From Bacteroidales bacterium (lineage in GTDB: Bacteria; Bacteroidota; Bacteroidia; Bacteroidales; UBA932), in the NCBI GenBank assembly GCA_022648685.1, contig JALCMW010000004.1, positions 124,001-188,000 of the forward strand: DNA of 64,000 bases, given 5' to 3'. Shown here piece by piece: positions 25,421 through 33,070 of this stretch. Every line of letters begins with the position of its first letter. Within the stretch, counting starts at the first letter, position 1. Made by a program: the position numbers and the translations under genes. The notes below the pieces were generated by a model. The model did no database searches. It was given only the letters and a program-made list of their open reading frames with translations, and was not told the origin of the DNA.

Positions 25421-26986
25421 ATGAGAAATTTATACCTGACCAACACTCTTTCGCGAAAGAAAGAACTTTTCGAACCTATAAATCCCGGACACGTGGGGAT
25501 GTATGTATGCGGACCTACAGTGTACGGAGATGCACATCTGGGACATGCCCGTCCCGGGGTAACATACGACGTACTTTTCAGGCTGCTTAAGCATCTTGGA
25601 TACAAAGTACGTTATGTCAGAAACATAACCGATGTGGGACATCTTGAGCACGATGCCGACGAAGGGGAAGACAAAATAGCGAAAAAGGCAAGGCTGGAGC
25701 AATTGGAACCGATGGAAGTCGTACAGACATACACTTTCCGCTACCATGACGCCATGAGGCTGCTCAACGTGGCTCCGCCTTCCATAGAGCCTCGCGCTTC
25801 GGGGCATATAATAGAACAGATAGAAACCGTAAAAAAGATACTTGACGCCGGATTCGCATATATCAGCAACGGTTCGGTATATTTCGATGTCGAAAAATAC
25901 AATAAGAAGTTCCATTACGGCGTACTTTCCGGCAGGAATCTGGACGATACGATGGAAGGGACACGCAATCTGGACGGACAAAGCGACAAGCATGCACCTT
26001 TCGACTTCGCATTGTGGAAAAAAGCAGAACCCCAGCATATAATGAAATGGCCTTCGCCATGGGGAGAAGGATTCCCTGGATGGCATCTGGAATGTTCCGT
26101 GATGGGTGAAAAATATCTCGGACGAGAATTCGACATACACGGAGGAGGCATGGATCTGATGTTTCCGCACCATGAATGCGAAATAGCGCAAAACGAAGCT
26201 TCAAGAGGAACACAGGGAGTACATTATTGGGTGCACAACAATATGGTGACCATAAACGGCCAGAAGATGGGAAAATCTCTGGGGAATTTCATTACCCTTC
26301 CGGAATTGTTCTCGGGAAATCATAAGGCTCTTTCCCAGGCATACGACCCAATGACGATAAGATTCTTTATTCTCCAGGCACACTATCGCAGCACACTGGA
26401 TTTCTCGAACGAGGCATTGCAGGCAGCTGAAAAAGGGTACAAAAGAGTGATGTCGGCGGCTCGCGACCTCCGGGAAATGGCAGCGTCTGCCAAATTGACC
26501 TCCCCGATAATAGGGACCGAAGGCCATAAGGCCTCACAAATGGTCTATGGGGAATTCGTTACCGATATAGCTCCTGATTCATGCCCTGCCGATTCGCCGG
26601 AAGTAAAGGAAATATTCGACAAGACATATGATGCGCTTTGCGATGACATGAACACGCCTGTGGCTCTTTCCCACATTTTCGACGCCGTAAGGCTGATAAA
26701 TACGGAAAAAGAGAAGAAAGGCACATTGACGGCCATGGATCTGGAGACTCTTGTCTGCCTGTTCGACGATATCGTATACGGTGTCCTGGGCCTCAGAGAT
26801 GAAGCGGGAGACAATGGGAAAGCCGGAAAAACCATAGAGGGGCTTATGGATATGGTACTTGAAAACCGTGCAAGGGCAAAAGCAGGAAAGGATTGGGAAA
26901 CCAGCGACAGCATAAGAAACCACCTTAATGCTCTTGGAATTACGGTAAAAGATACCAAGGACGGAACAGAATGGACATTGGAATAA
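25421..26986 (+). CDS. cysS: Cysteinyl-tRNA synthetase
   Basis: A class I aminoacyl-tRNA synthetase of about 521 residues that charges tRNA-Cys. [20 protein letters not shown] is the standard N-terminus, so I use the ATG at 25421 rather than the GTG six codons upstream. [18 protein letters not shown] contains the Zn-ligand Cys30 and the HIGH motif (HLGH, 39-42). WHLECSVM and [10 protein letters not shown] supply further Zn ligands, and KMGKSLGNF is the KMSKS loop. The xth gene begins 4 bases after it, so the two are likely co-transcribed. Confidence 0.96.
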   Translation: MRNLYLTNTLSRKKELFEPINPGHVGMYVCGPTVYGDAHLGHARPGVTYDVLFRLLKHLGYKVRYVRNITDVGHLEHDADEGEDKIAKKARLEQLEPMEVVQTYTFRYHDAMRLLNVAPPSIEPRASGHIIEQIETVKKILDAGFAYISNGSVYFDVEKYNKKFHYGVLSGRNLDDTMEGTRNLDGQSDKHAPFDFALWKKAEPQHIMKWPSPWGEGFPGWHLECSVMGEKYLGREFDIHGGGMDLMFPHHECEIAQNEASRGTQGVHYWVHNNMVTINGQKMGKSLGNFITLPELFSGNHKALSQAYDPMTIRFFILQAHYRSTLDFSNEALQAAEKGYKRVMSAARDLREMAASAKLTSPIIGTEGHKASQMVYGEFVTDIAPDSCPADSPEVKEIFDKTYDALCDDMNTPVALSHIFDAVRLINTEKEKKGTLTAMDLETLVCLFDDIVYGVLGLRDEAGDNGKAGKTIEGLMDMVLENRARAKAGKDWETSDSIRNHLNALGITVKDTKDGTEWTLE

Positions 26987-26990
26987 AGAT

Positions 26991-27740
26991 ATGAAATTCA
27001 TTTCATGGAATGTGAACGGGCTCAGAGCCTGTTACGGAAAAGGGTTCGAAGAATCTTTCGAAACCCTTGATGCGGATTTTTTCTGCCTGCAGGAAACAAA
27101 AATGCAATCCGGACAACTGGATCTGGATTTCGAAGGCTACAAATCATATTGGAATTTCGCAGAAAAGAAAGGTTATTCCGGGACTGCAATTTATTCCAGG
27201 CATGAACCTTTGTCCGTTTCCTATGGTATAGGAATCGAAGAGCATGACCATGAGGGGCGCGTAATCACTCTCGAAATGCCGGACTTCTATCTTGTCTGCG
27301 TATATGTACCCAATTCCCAGGACGGATTGCGCCGGCTGGAATACCGGATGCGCTGGGAAGATGATTTCAGGTCTTATCTTTCCGGGCTGGCTTCACGCAA
27401 AGGCGTGATAGTCTGCGGGGATTTGAATGTAGCCCACGAAGAAATAGATATCAAAAATCCTAAAACCAATCATCATAACGCAGGCTTCACAGATGAGGAA
27501 AGAGCCAAATTCTCGACTCTTCTCGAGTCCGGGTTCACGGACACATGGCGTATGCTCAATCCAGATACGGTAAAATATTCATGGTGGTCCTACCGTTTCC
27601 ATGCCCGGGATACGAATGCAGGCTGGAGGATAGATTATTTTCTGGTTTCGGATGCACTTAAGCAACGTATCTCAGGAGCCGAAATTCATAATGAAATATT
27701 CGGCTCCGACCACTGTCCCGTCGAACTCGTATTGGAATAG
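26991..27740 (+). CDS. xth: Exodeoxyribonuclease III / AP endonuclease
   Basis: A 249-residue EEP-family nuclease of base-excision repair. The motif set is complete: [12 protein letters not shown] (Asn), FFCLQETKM (metal-binding Glu), [25 protein letters not shown] (Asp and Asn), [10 protein letters not shown], and GSDHCPVEL with the terminal Asp-His pair. Its length is typical of ExoA/Xth. The gene sits 4 bases after cysS. Just 12 bases after its stop the first of the ATPase-associated repeats begins. Confidence 0.95.
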   Translation: MKFISWNVNGLRACYGKGFEESFETLDADFFCLQETKMQSGQLDLDFEGYKSYWNFAEKKGYSGTAIYSRHEPLSVSYGIGIEEHDHEGRVITLEMPDFYLVCVYVPNSQDGLRRLEYRMRWEDDFRSYLSGLASRKGVIVCGDLNVAHEEIDIKNPKTNHHNAGFTDEERAKFSTLLESGFTDTWRMLNPDTVKYSWWSYRFHARDTNAGWRIDYFLVSDALKQRISGAEIHNEIFGSDHCPVELVLE

Positions 27741-27751
27741 AGTTGCCTTAT

Positions 27752-27801
27752 CCTCATAAAAATGTATAAAAGTGCCGATTATTCCCCCATAAAAATGTAT
27801 A
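27752..27801 (+). repeat. Direct-repeat array before the ATPase fragment (2 copies, 33-bp period)
   Basis: Two copies of CCYCATAAAAATGTATA at 27752-27768 and 27785-27801, exactly 33 bases apart, with one difference. They lie just upstream of the fragment of an ATPase gene. The core contains CATAAAAATG, a small inverted repeat. The period matches the array at 29458-29543 although the sequence is unrelated. Confidence 0.75.
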
Positions 27802-27807
27802 TTCCCA

Positions 27808-28059
27808 TCGGAAGTGGATCTTATAGTGCAGGCTCAAAATACTGTATTACCTATTGAAGTTAAAGCGGAAGAAAACGTAAGATCGAAGTCGCTCAGGACT
27901 TTCATTACTCAGGATTTCAAATCTTATGGACTGAAAGGCATTCGCTTTTCAATGAAAGGATTTACGGATCAAAGCTGGATGGAAAATGGACCTCTTTATG
28001 CTGCAAAAGAATTTATTGTCCGGAAATGTCTGGAAAATCAGACTTGGCAAAACAGATAA
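27808..28059 (+). pseudogene. 3' fragment of an AAA ATPase / DUF4143 gene
   Basis: The frame reads SEVDLIVQAQNTVLPIEVKA, then continues for about 64 residues to a stop. This is the C-terminal nuclease-like portion (Asp...Glu-x-Lys) of the DUF4143 ATPase family. The whole N-terminal AAA domain and most of DUF4143 are missing, and the frame is closed by a stop at 27790-27792. No ATG is placed sensibly; a GTG at 27814 is the only possible start. I therefore treat it as the remnant of a deleted sister of the next two genes, with its upstream repeats still in place. Confidence 0.75.
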
Positions 28060-28063
28060 TTTT

Positions 28064-28123
28064 CTCAACTCGCCGAATAAAATCGCCTCAACTCGCCGAA
28101 CAGAATCGCCTCAACTCGCCGAA
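28064..28123 (+). repeat. Direct-repeat array before ATPase gene B (3 copies, 23-bp period)
   Basis: The core CTCAACTCGCCGAA occurs three times without error at 28064-28077, 28087-28100 and 28110-28123, each 23 bases apart. The spacers TAAAATCGC and CAGAATCGC are also similar. The last copy ends 43 bases before the ATG and reaches into the region where a -33 element would sit (TTG at 28124-28126) for the TATCTTAG box at 28141-28148. Confidence 0.85.
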
Positions 28124-28166
28124 TTGTCAGAAATATATTATATCTTAGCCTGCAAAATCAATTGAT

Positions 28167-29456
28167 ATGAAAGATTATAGACCAAGAATAGTTGACGGAT
28201 TGCTGAAGAGGAAACTTGCCGGAAAAGGAGCTGTTCTTATAAAAGGGCCCAAGTGGTGCGGAAAAACGACGACGGCGGAACAAGTAGCTAACAGTGTACT
28301 GTATATGGCCGATACAAGCAGCCGTGAACAAAATATAAAGTTAGCCAATATAGATCCGCATTTGATTTTGGACGGGCCTTCTCCACGTTTGATTGATGAA
28401 TGGCAAGTGGCCCCGTTCTTATGGGATGCCATAAGATTTGAAGTAGATCATCGTAAAGGCCATGGCCATTTCATTCTTACGGGTTCCGTAGTCATGCACG
28501 ATAAGGAAGACGAAGAAAAGAAAATCATTCAACATTCAGGGACAGGAAGGATAGCCAGACTTGTCATGCGCCCTATGAGTCTATGGGAATCCGGGAATTC
28601 CAATGGATCTGTCAGTCTGAGGGAATTATTTCAAACTCCCCGAAAAATTGCCGGGACTTGCGACCTAAAACTGCAAGACATTGCTTACCTCACATGTCGG
28701 GGGGGATGGCCGGATACTCTGACTATGGATCATGACATAGCCTTGGATCAAGCATTCGATTATGTAGATGCCGTGGCCGAAACAGACATTTCCGAAGCTG
28801 ATCATGTGAACAGAGATCCGGAACAAGTTCGTCGATTATTAAGGTCATACGCCAGAAATCAAGGGACACAAGTTCCCTTGACGATGCTCAGGGATGATAT
28901 GAAAGCAAATGAGGCAGAAACGTTCAGTGAAGATACGGTGGGTTCTTATGTCAAGGCTCTCAATAAGATATTTGTTATAGAAGATATGCCTTCATGGAAT
29001 CCCAATCTACGATCAAAGACAGCAATACGGACTTCATATAACAGATATTTCATAGATCCGTCCATAGCAACAGCAGCATTGGGACTGGGGCCGAATGATC
29101 TGATAAATGATACCGGGACATTCGGATTTATCTTCGAAACTTTATGCGCACGGGATTTGCGTATTTTTGCCGATGCAATGGATGGCAAAGTTTACCATTA
29201 TCGTGACAGCGATAATCTGGAATGCGATGCCGTGGTACATCTTCGCAACGGGTCTTACGGGTTGATAGAAATCAAGCTGGGAGGTGACAGACTGATAGAA
29301 GACGGTGTAAAGACATTGTTGAAATTGTCGGATAAAATCGATACCACGAAAATGAAGGCGCCGTCATTCATGGCAGTGCTCACGGCAGTAGGACAGTATG
29401 CATTCAGAAGGGCTGACGGAGTATATGTCGTTCCGATCGGATGTCTGAAAGATTAG
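28167..29456 (+). CDS. AAA ATPase with DUF4143 / PD-(D/E)XK-like C-terminus (gene B)
   Basis: A 429-residue protein of the AAA_14 plus DUF4143 family. The N-terminal ATPase has Walker A GPKWCGKT (27-34), Walker B RLIDEWQ (Asp77, Glu78) and the sensor-like FILTGS (103-107). The C-terminal part shows Glu324, then Asp354 in LECDAVVHL, then Glu368-x-Lys370 in GLIEIKLGG, the spacing expected of PD-(D/E)XK nuclease folds. Whether it cuts DNA is unknown. The Walker A Trp-Cys is unusual. The gene is preceded by its own three-copy repeat array and followed two bases later by the array of gene C. Probably cytoplasmic; no signal peptide. Confidence 0.8.
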   Translation: MKDYRPRIVDGLLKRKLAGKGAVLIKGPKWCGKTTTAEQVANSVLYMADTSSREQNIKLANIDPHLILDGPSPRLIDEWQVAPFLWDAIRFEVDHRKGHGHFILTGSVVMHDKEDEEKKIIQHSGTGRIARLVMRPMSLWESGNSNGSVSLRELFQTPRKIAGTCDLKLQDIAYLTCRGGWPDTLTMDHDIALDQAFDYVDAVAETDISEADHVNRDPEQVRRLLRSYARNQGTQVPLTMLRDDMKANEAETFSEDTVGSYVKALNKIFVIEDMPSWNPNLRSKTAIRTSYNRYFIDPSIATAALGLGPNDLINDTGTFGFIFETLCARDLRIFADAMDGKVYHYRDSDNLECDAVVHLRNGSYGLIEIKLGGDRLIEDGVKTLLKLSDKIDTTKMKAPSFMAVLTAVGQYAFRRADGVYVVPIGCLKD

Positions 29457-29457
29457 A

Positions 29458-29543
29458 CTTGGAAAAACGGACAAAATTCCGTTAAAACACCTTGGAAAAA
29501 CGGACAAATTATAGTATTTTCGCCTTGGAAAAACGGACAAATT
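29458..29543 (+). repeat. Direct-repeat array before ATPase gene C (3 copies, 33-bp period)
   Basis: The core CTTGGAAAAACGGACAAA is perfectly repeated at 29458, 29491 and 29524, exactly 33 bases apart, with unrelated 15-base spacers. The third copy plus ATT leads directly into the ATG at 29544, so the array occupies the whole promoter and leader. The region between copies 2 and 3 contains TATTTTCG, one base from the -7 consensus. Confidence 0.9.
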
Positions 29544-30893
29544 ATGATTGGAAGAAAGATAGATCAATATTTTGAGGACTTCTACAAAACAGAAAAGAAA
29601 GCTCTTCTGGTAACAGGAGCACGTCAAATAGGAAAAACGTTCTCGATCAGAAATTTCGGCAAAACACATTATAGCAGTTTTCTTGAAATAAACTTCATCG
29701 ATTCCCCGGAAGCAATCGGGATATTTTCAAATGCAAAAAACAGCTCCGATATATTGTTGCGGATGTCGGCTTATACAAGAAAGCCTTTGATTAAAGGCAA
29801 AACGTTGATTTTTTTCGATGAGGTACAAGAATGTAATGCTATAATAACGGCAATCAAATTTCTTGTAGATGAAGGCAGTTATAGCTATATCATGAGTGGT
29901 TCGCTGCTCGGCGTTGAACTGAATGATATCCGTTCCGTTCCCGTAGGATATATGGATATAAAAGAGATGTATCCTTTGGATTTTGAAGAATTTACAGAAG
30001 CAATAGGATTGAGAAGCACTATAATTTCCGGTATTCGTAATTCATGGAAAGCTCTTAATCCGGTAGATGATTTCATTCATAAGAAATTAATGGAATTATT
30101 CCGCTTGTATCTTATTGTCGGAGGGATGCCTGCCGTTGTGCAAAAATATCTTGACACGAACAATCTCAGGGACGTAATGAATGAACAACAGGCTATCATC
30201 AAATTATATAAAAAAGATATTTCAAAATATGACAAAAACCATAAACTATATATAGAAGAAATTTTCAATCTCATCCCTCCGGAATTAAATGCAAAGAACA
30301 AACGCTTTATTCTTAAGAGACTGAATGAGAACGTAAAATTTTCACGTTATGAAGACAGCTTTATATGGTTGAAAGATGCGGGAGTTGCATTACCTGTGTA
30401 TAATGTTGAAGAGCCGGTTATTCCATTAGTATTATCCCGTTCAAGGAATCTTTTTAAATTATTCCAAAATGATGTCGGATTGCTGGCAGGGCAATATGCC
30501 GATGACATTCAACTGAATATTCTTAACAATGAAAAGAGCATAAATTTCGGTTCCGTTTATGAAAATGCGGTTGCACAGGAGCTTCATGCCCATGGTTTCG
30601 ATTTGTATTATTTCAATAGCAAGAAACAGGGGGAGCTCGATTTTGTCATAGAACAAAACGGACATGTCATTCCGATTGAAGTCAAATCAGGAAAAGACTA
30701 CGAACGTCATAATGCTCTTACGGGAGTCATGAACGATTCCGAATACGGAATACAAAAAGCTTTCGTTTTATGTAACGGAAATCTGAAGGTTCAAGGCAAC
30801 ATCGTTTATCTGCCTATATATATGGTAATGTTCTTAACAAAAAAAAGCTCTGGCATGATATCTTATAAAGTGGATCTGAACGGTTTGCAATAA
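29544..30893 (+). CDS. AAA ATPase with DUF4143 / PD-(D/E)XK-like C-terminus (gene C)
   Basis: A 449-residue paralogue of gene B in domain order, with low overall identity. Walker A is GARQIGKT (25-32), Walker B LIFFDEVQE (Asp92, Glu93), and the sensor-like motif is YIMSGS (115-120). DUF4143 follows (FRLYLIVGGMPAVVQKY and later SRNLFKLFQNDVGLLAG). The C-terminus has Glu340 in GSVYENAVAQEL, Asp366 in GELDFVIEQ and Glu379-x-Lys381 in IPIEVKSG, a full PD-(D/E)XK-like set. The ATG at 29544 is fixed by the repeat array ending directly before it, which leaves almost no room for a Shine-Dalgarno site. It converges with the PUL, whose last gene ends 39 bases away. Confidence 0.85.
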   Translation: MIGRKIDQYFEDFYKTEKKALLVTGARQIGKTFSIRNFGKTHYSSFLEINFIDSPEAIGIFSNAKNSSDILLRMSAYTRKPLIKGKTLIFFDEVQECNAIITAIKFLVDEGSYSYIMSGSLLGVELNDIRSVPVGYMDIKEMYPLDFEEFTEAIGLRSTIISGIRNSWKALNPVDDFIHKKLMELFRLYLIVGGMPAVVQKYLDTNNLRDVMNEQQAIIKLYKKDISKYDKNHKLYIEEIFNLIPPELNAKNKRFILKRLNENVKFSRYEDSFIWLKDAGVALPVYNVEEPVIPLVLSRSRNLFKLFQNDVGLLAGQYADDIQLNILNNEKSINFGSVYENAVAQELHAHGFDLYYFNSKKQGELDFVIEQNGHVIPIEVKSGKDYERHNALTGVMNDSEYGIQKAFVLCNGNLKVQGNIVYLPIYMVMFLTKKSSGMISYKVDLNGLQ

Positions 30894-30932
30894 CCGCCGG
30901 AATCACAATTTATCGGAGATATCATACGGAAT

Positions 30933-33065
30933 TCATTGCATACGGTTGAACCCTTCATAGCGGACAGTCCAGCTGCCGTCATCCGGAAAACCGGGGGCGT
31001 TGCCTACGGAACCGTCCCAGCCTTCGCACATCATAGCCACGGCAGTCAGCAAAGCCCCGTTCGCAGGCATATAAGGATAAGGCCATGTCTGGGCGAAACC
31101 ATGGGCGTCGAATTTGAATCTCTTGACATTTTCCAGAAGAAGATCCACAGCTTTATCCTTCTCTCCAATGCGTGCAGCCGCCATTGCCATCATAGGATAA
31201 TCCCATCCCCATGATCTGTCGAAGTTCCATACCTTCAGGACTTTGTCGAAAGTCCGTTTGAAAGTTTCCTTATCGACTCCATAACCCGGCAGCCATCCGT
31301 ACAAACCGGTGAGGGAAGGATGTTCGTAATTGTATTTCGTCCACATATCGGGAATCCCTTCATAAGTGACATAAAGTCCGTCTTGCTCCGGTATAGGTGC
31401 CAGATGCTTTAGCACGTCTTTCCATTTTCTTACCCGGCTTGCCGGAAGTCCGAGCCTGCCGGCCCATTTCAAAGCGGTCACCAGTCCATAACGGAAATAT
31501 TCCAGTTCGAAACTGGGGTTCAATGTTGAATAAGGATCCGTACTTTCGGACAATACCGACACCGGAGGCGCAATAATATACCTTTTCGTTTTCTTGTCCC
31601 AGAAGACATAATCGGCCATATAGTCTGCAGTGGCAAGCACAACGTCTTTCCATTTGTCCAAAACTGCCTGTGAATTATGTATCCTGTATTCTTCTTCGGC
31701 GAAATAAATCGGGTGCGGCTGCTGCCATATCAGGAACGCATCGGTGACTCCCGGCCATTCCCTGTTGAAATTACCCGTGCATTTGGGCCAGCGTGCTCCC
31801 TTCCTGCCTTCCGACTGAGCTCTCTTTATTGCTTCCGGCAGGAAATCATTGTATACATGCAGATAACTGTCGAAACAGTCCATTCGGTTCCAAAGTCCGA
31901 AGTGGGCTACATGCCACCATATCATCTCGAAATGAAACCGGCCGTACCAGCTGTTGCTCACAAGGCCGGATTCCTGGGGCGGGTACAACCCGCATTCATT
32001 AAGACGGAGCAGATATTGGGACAAAACTATACGCCTTTCCAACTCTTTCCATCGCGGATCTTTGCTGCCGCTCAGATCTACGGCAGCACCGCTCATCCAA
32101 TAGGATTTCCAGCCTTCCGCACTTGCTTTTTCGACTTCAGCTACACTGAACCGACCTTTTCCAGAATCCAGATAACCGTAATCCTTCTTACCGGCTTTCC
32201 CCGGGATGAAACGGCAAGTGAATTCGAAACTGTCGGAAGCCGGGGGCGTCAAGATATATTTATGACGCTCCGGGGCTTCCCTTGCGAATTCCGCTTTTCC
32301 TTTCCAATGCAGTGATACGTCATAGCTCGTACTGTCGAGAGTATGATTGAGCAAGACCCCCGAACCGGTACGGTTCAAAATGGAAGTCCTATGCCTGGAA
32401 GGGACATTATAATCCCCTGTCATCACTGCTATCGATCTCAAATCCGCATAAGGAAAGTCCAGGAAAACAGTCATCCTTCCTTCTTTTATGAGGGGGGATT
32501 TCACTTCAACCGAAACAATATCCTTATCCGGATGGCAAGCTGTCCGTACGCTTACCGGTTCCCCATCGAATGTAAAATCGCTGTATACTATCCCTGTCCA
32601 CAGATCGACTTTCTGCCTGGCTCCGTCCAGATCTTTTTCCGCGGCAGCCGTACCGTCTTTCCTCAGGAATGTAAAACCGACACGGCCCAGATTGATCCTG
32701 TGCGGATTTTTCGTAAGCCAGCCGGATATTTCCGGTTCGGAAGGATCCGCAAGCATAAAAGGTATCTTCCTGCCGTCGAAAGATTCGACCGGTTGAGGCG
32801 AATAATCGCCGACTTTCTTTCCGGCCGGAAGAGGTTCGGAATGCCAGCCCCAATCACTGAGAGTATTGAAAGGAGTGAAACTCTGCAAACCTGTAATGTC
32901 CATGCAGAACGCGAAAGATCCGTTTCCCACCTGGGCAGGACTTCTCGGTATGGTCCCGGTGGTAATTATATCGTTACGGGATACGACGCTATGTCTGTCT
33001 ATACCTTGGGCAAAGGCAGTCTGTACCGCAAGAAAAGTAATTATTACTGTTTGAAATAGTTTCAT
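30933..33065 (-). CDS. Secreted six-hairpin glycosidase-like protein
   Basis: A 710-residue exported protein (signal peptide MKLFQTVIITFLAVQTAFAQ). An N-terminal beta-sandwich domain (about residues 30-320) is followed by a helix-rich domain with EMIWWHVAHFGLWNRMD, WPGVTDAFLIWQQPHPIYFAE and SFELEYFRYGLVTALKWAGR. This layout, with a beta-sandwich then an (alpha/alpha)6 barrel, resembles clan GH-L enzymes (GH65, GH95 and relatives), but I cannot assign a family with certainty. It is the last gene of the GH92-GH92-GH31 group and starts 5 bases after GH31, so it is co-transcribed and probably acts on the same glycan, most likely in the periplasm. Confidence 0.6.
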   Translation of the reverse strand: MKLFQTVIITFLAVQTAFAQGIDRHSVVSRNDIITTGTIPRSPAQVGNGSFAFCMDITGLQSFTPFNTLSDWGWHSEPLPAGKKVGDYSPQPVESFDGRKIPFMLADPSEPEISGWLTKNPHRINLGRVGFTFLRKDGTAAAEKDLDGARQKVDLWTGIVYSDFTFDGEPVSVRTACHPDKDIVSVEVKSPLIKEGRMTVFLDFPYADLRSIAVMTGDYNVPSRHRTSILNRTGSGVLLNHTLDSTSYDVSLHWKGKAEFAREAPERHKYILTPPASDSFEFTCRFIPGKAGKKDYGYLDSGKGRFSVAEVEKASAEGWKSYWMSGAAVDLSGSKDPRWKELERRIVLSQYLLRLNECGLYPPQESGLVSNSWYGRFHFEMIWWHVAHFGLWNRMDCFDSYLHVYNDFLPEAIKRAQSEGRKGARWPKCTGNFNREWPGVTDAFLIWQQPHPIYFAEEEYRIHNSQAVLDKWKDVVLATADYMADYVFWDKKTKRYIIAPPVSVLSESTDPYSTLNPSFELEYFRYGLVTALKWAGRLGLPASRVRKWKDVLKHLAPIPEQDGLYVTYEGIPDMWTKYNYEHPSLTGLYGWLPGYGVDKETFKRTFDKVLKVWNFDRSWGWDYPMMAMAAARIGEKDKAVDLLLENVKRFKFDAHGFAQTWPYPYMPANGALLTAVAMMCEGWDGSVGNAPGFPDDGSWTVRYEGFNRMQ

Positions 33066-33070
33066 TTGCG

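Larger units (their letters stand above)
27741..28166. other. Repeat-rich stretch with an ATPase gene fragment
   Basis: Between xth and the first intact ATPase gene there is no complete gene. The stretch holds two 33-bp-spaced repeats (27752-27801), the 3' end of a DUF4143-type ATPase gene (27808-28059), a second array of three 23-bp-spaced repeats (28064-28123), and a weak promoter box TATCTTAG (28141-28148). Confidence 0.7.

Noticed and set aside
27814..28059. An independent 81-residue protein starting at the GTG at 27814
   Set aside because: Its first residues (VDLIVQAQN) are the middle of a conserved nuclease-like motif of the ATPase family, so it is a fragment and not a complete gene.
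28064..29543. The short repeat arrays as CRISPR arrays
   Set aside because: Only two or three copies each, cores of 14-18 bases, spacers of 9-17 bases and no cas genes nearby. The arrays sit at gene starts, so operator-like sites explain them better.
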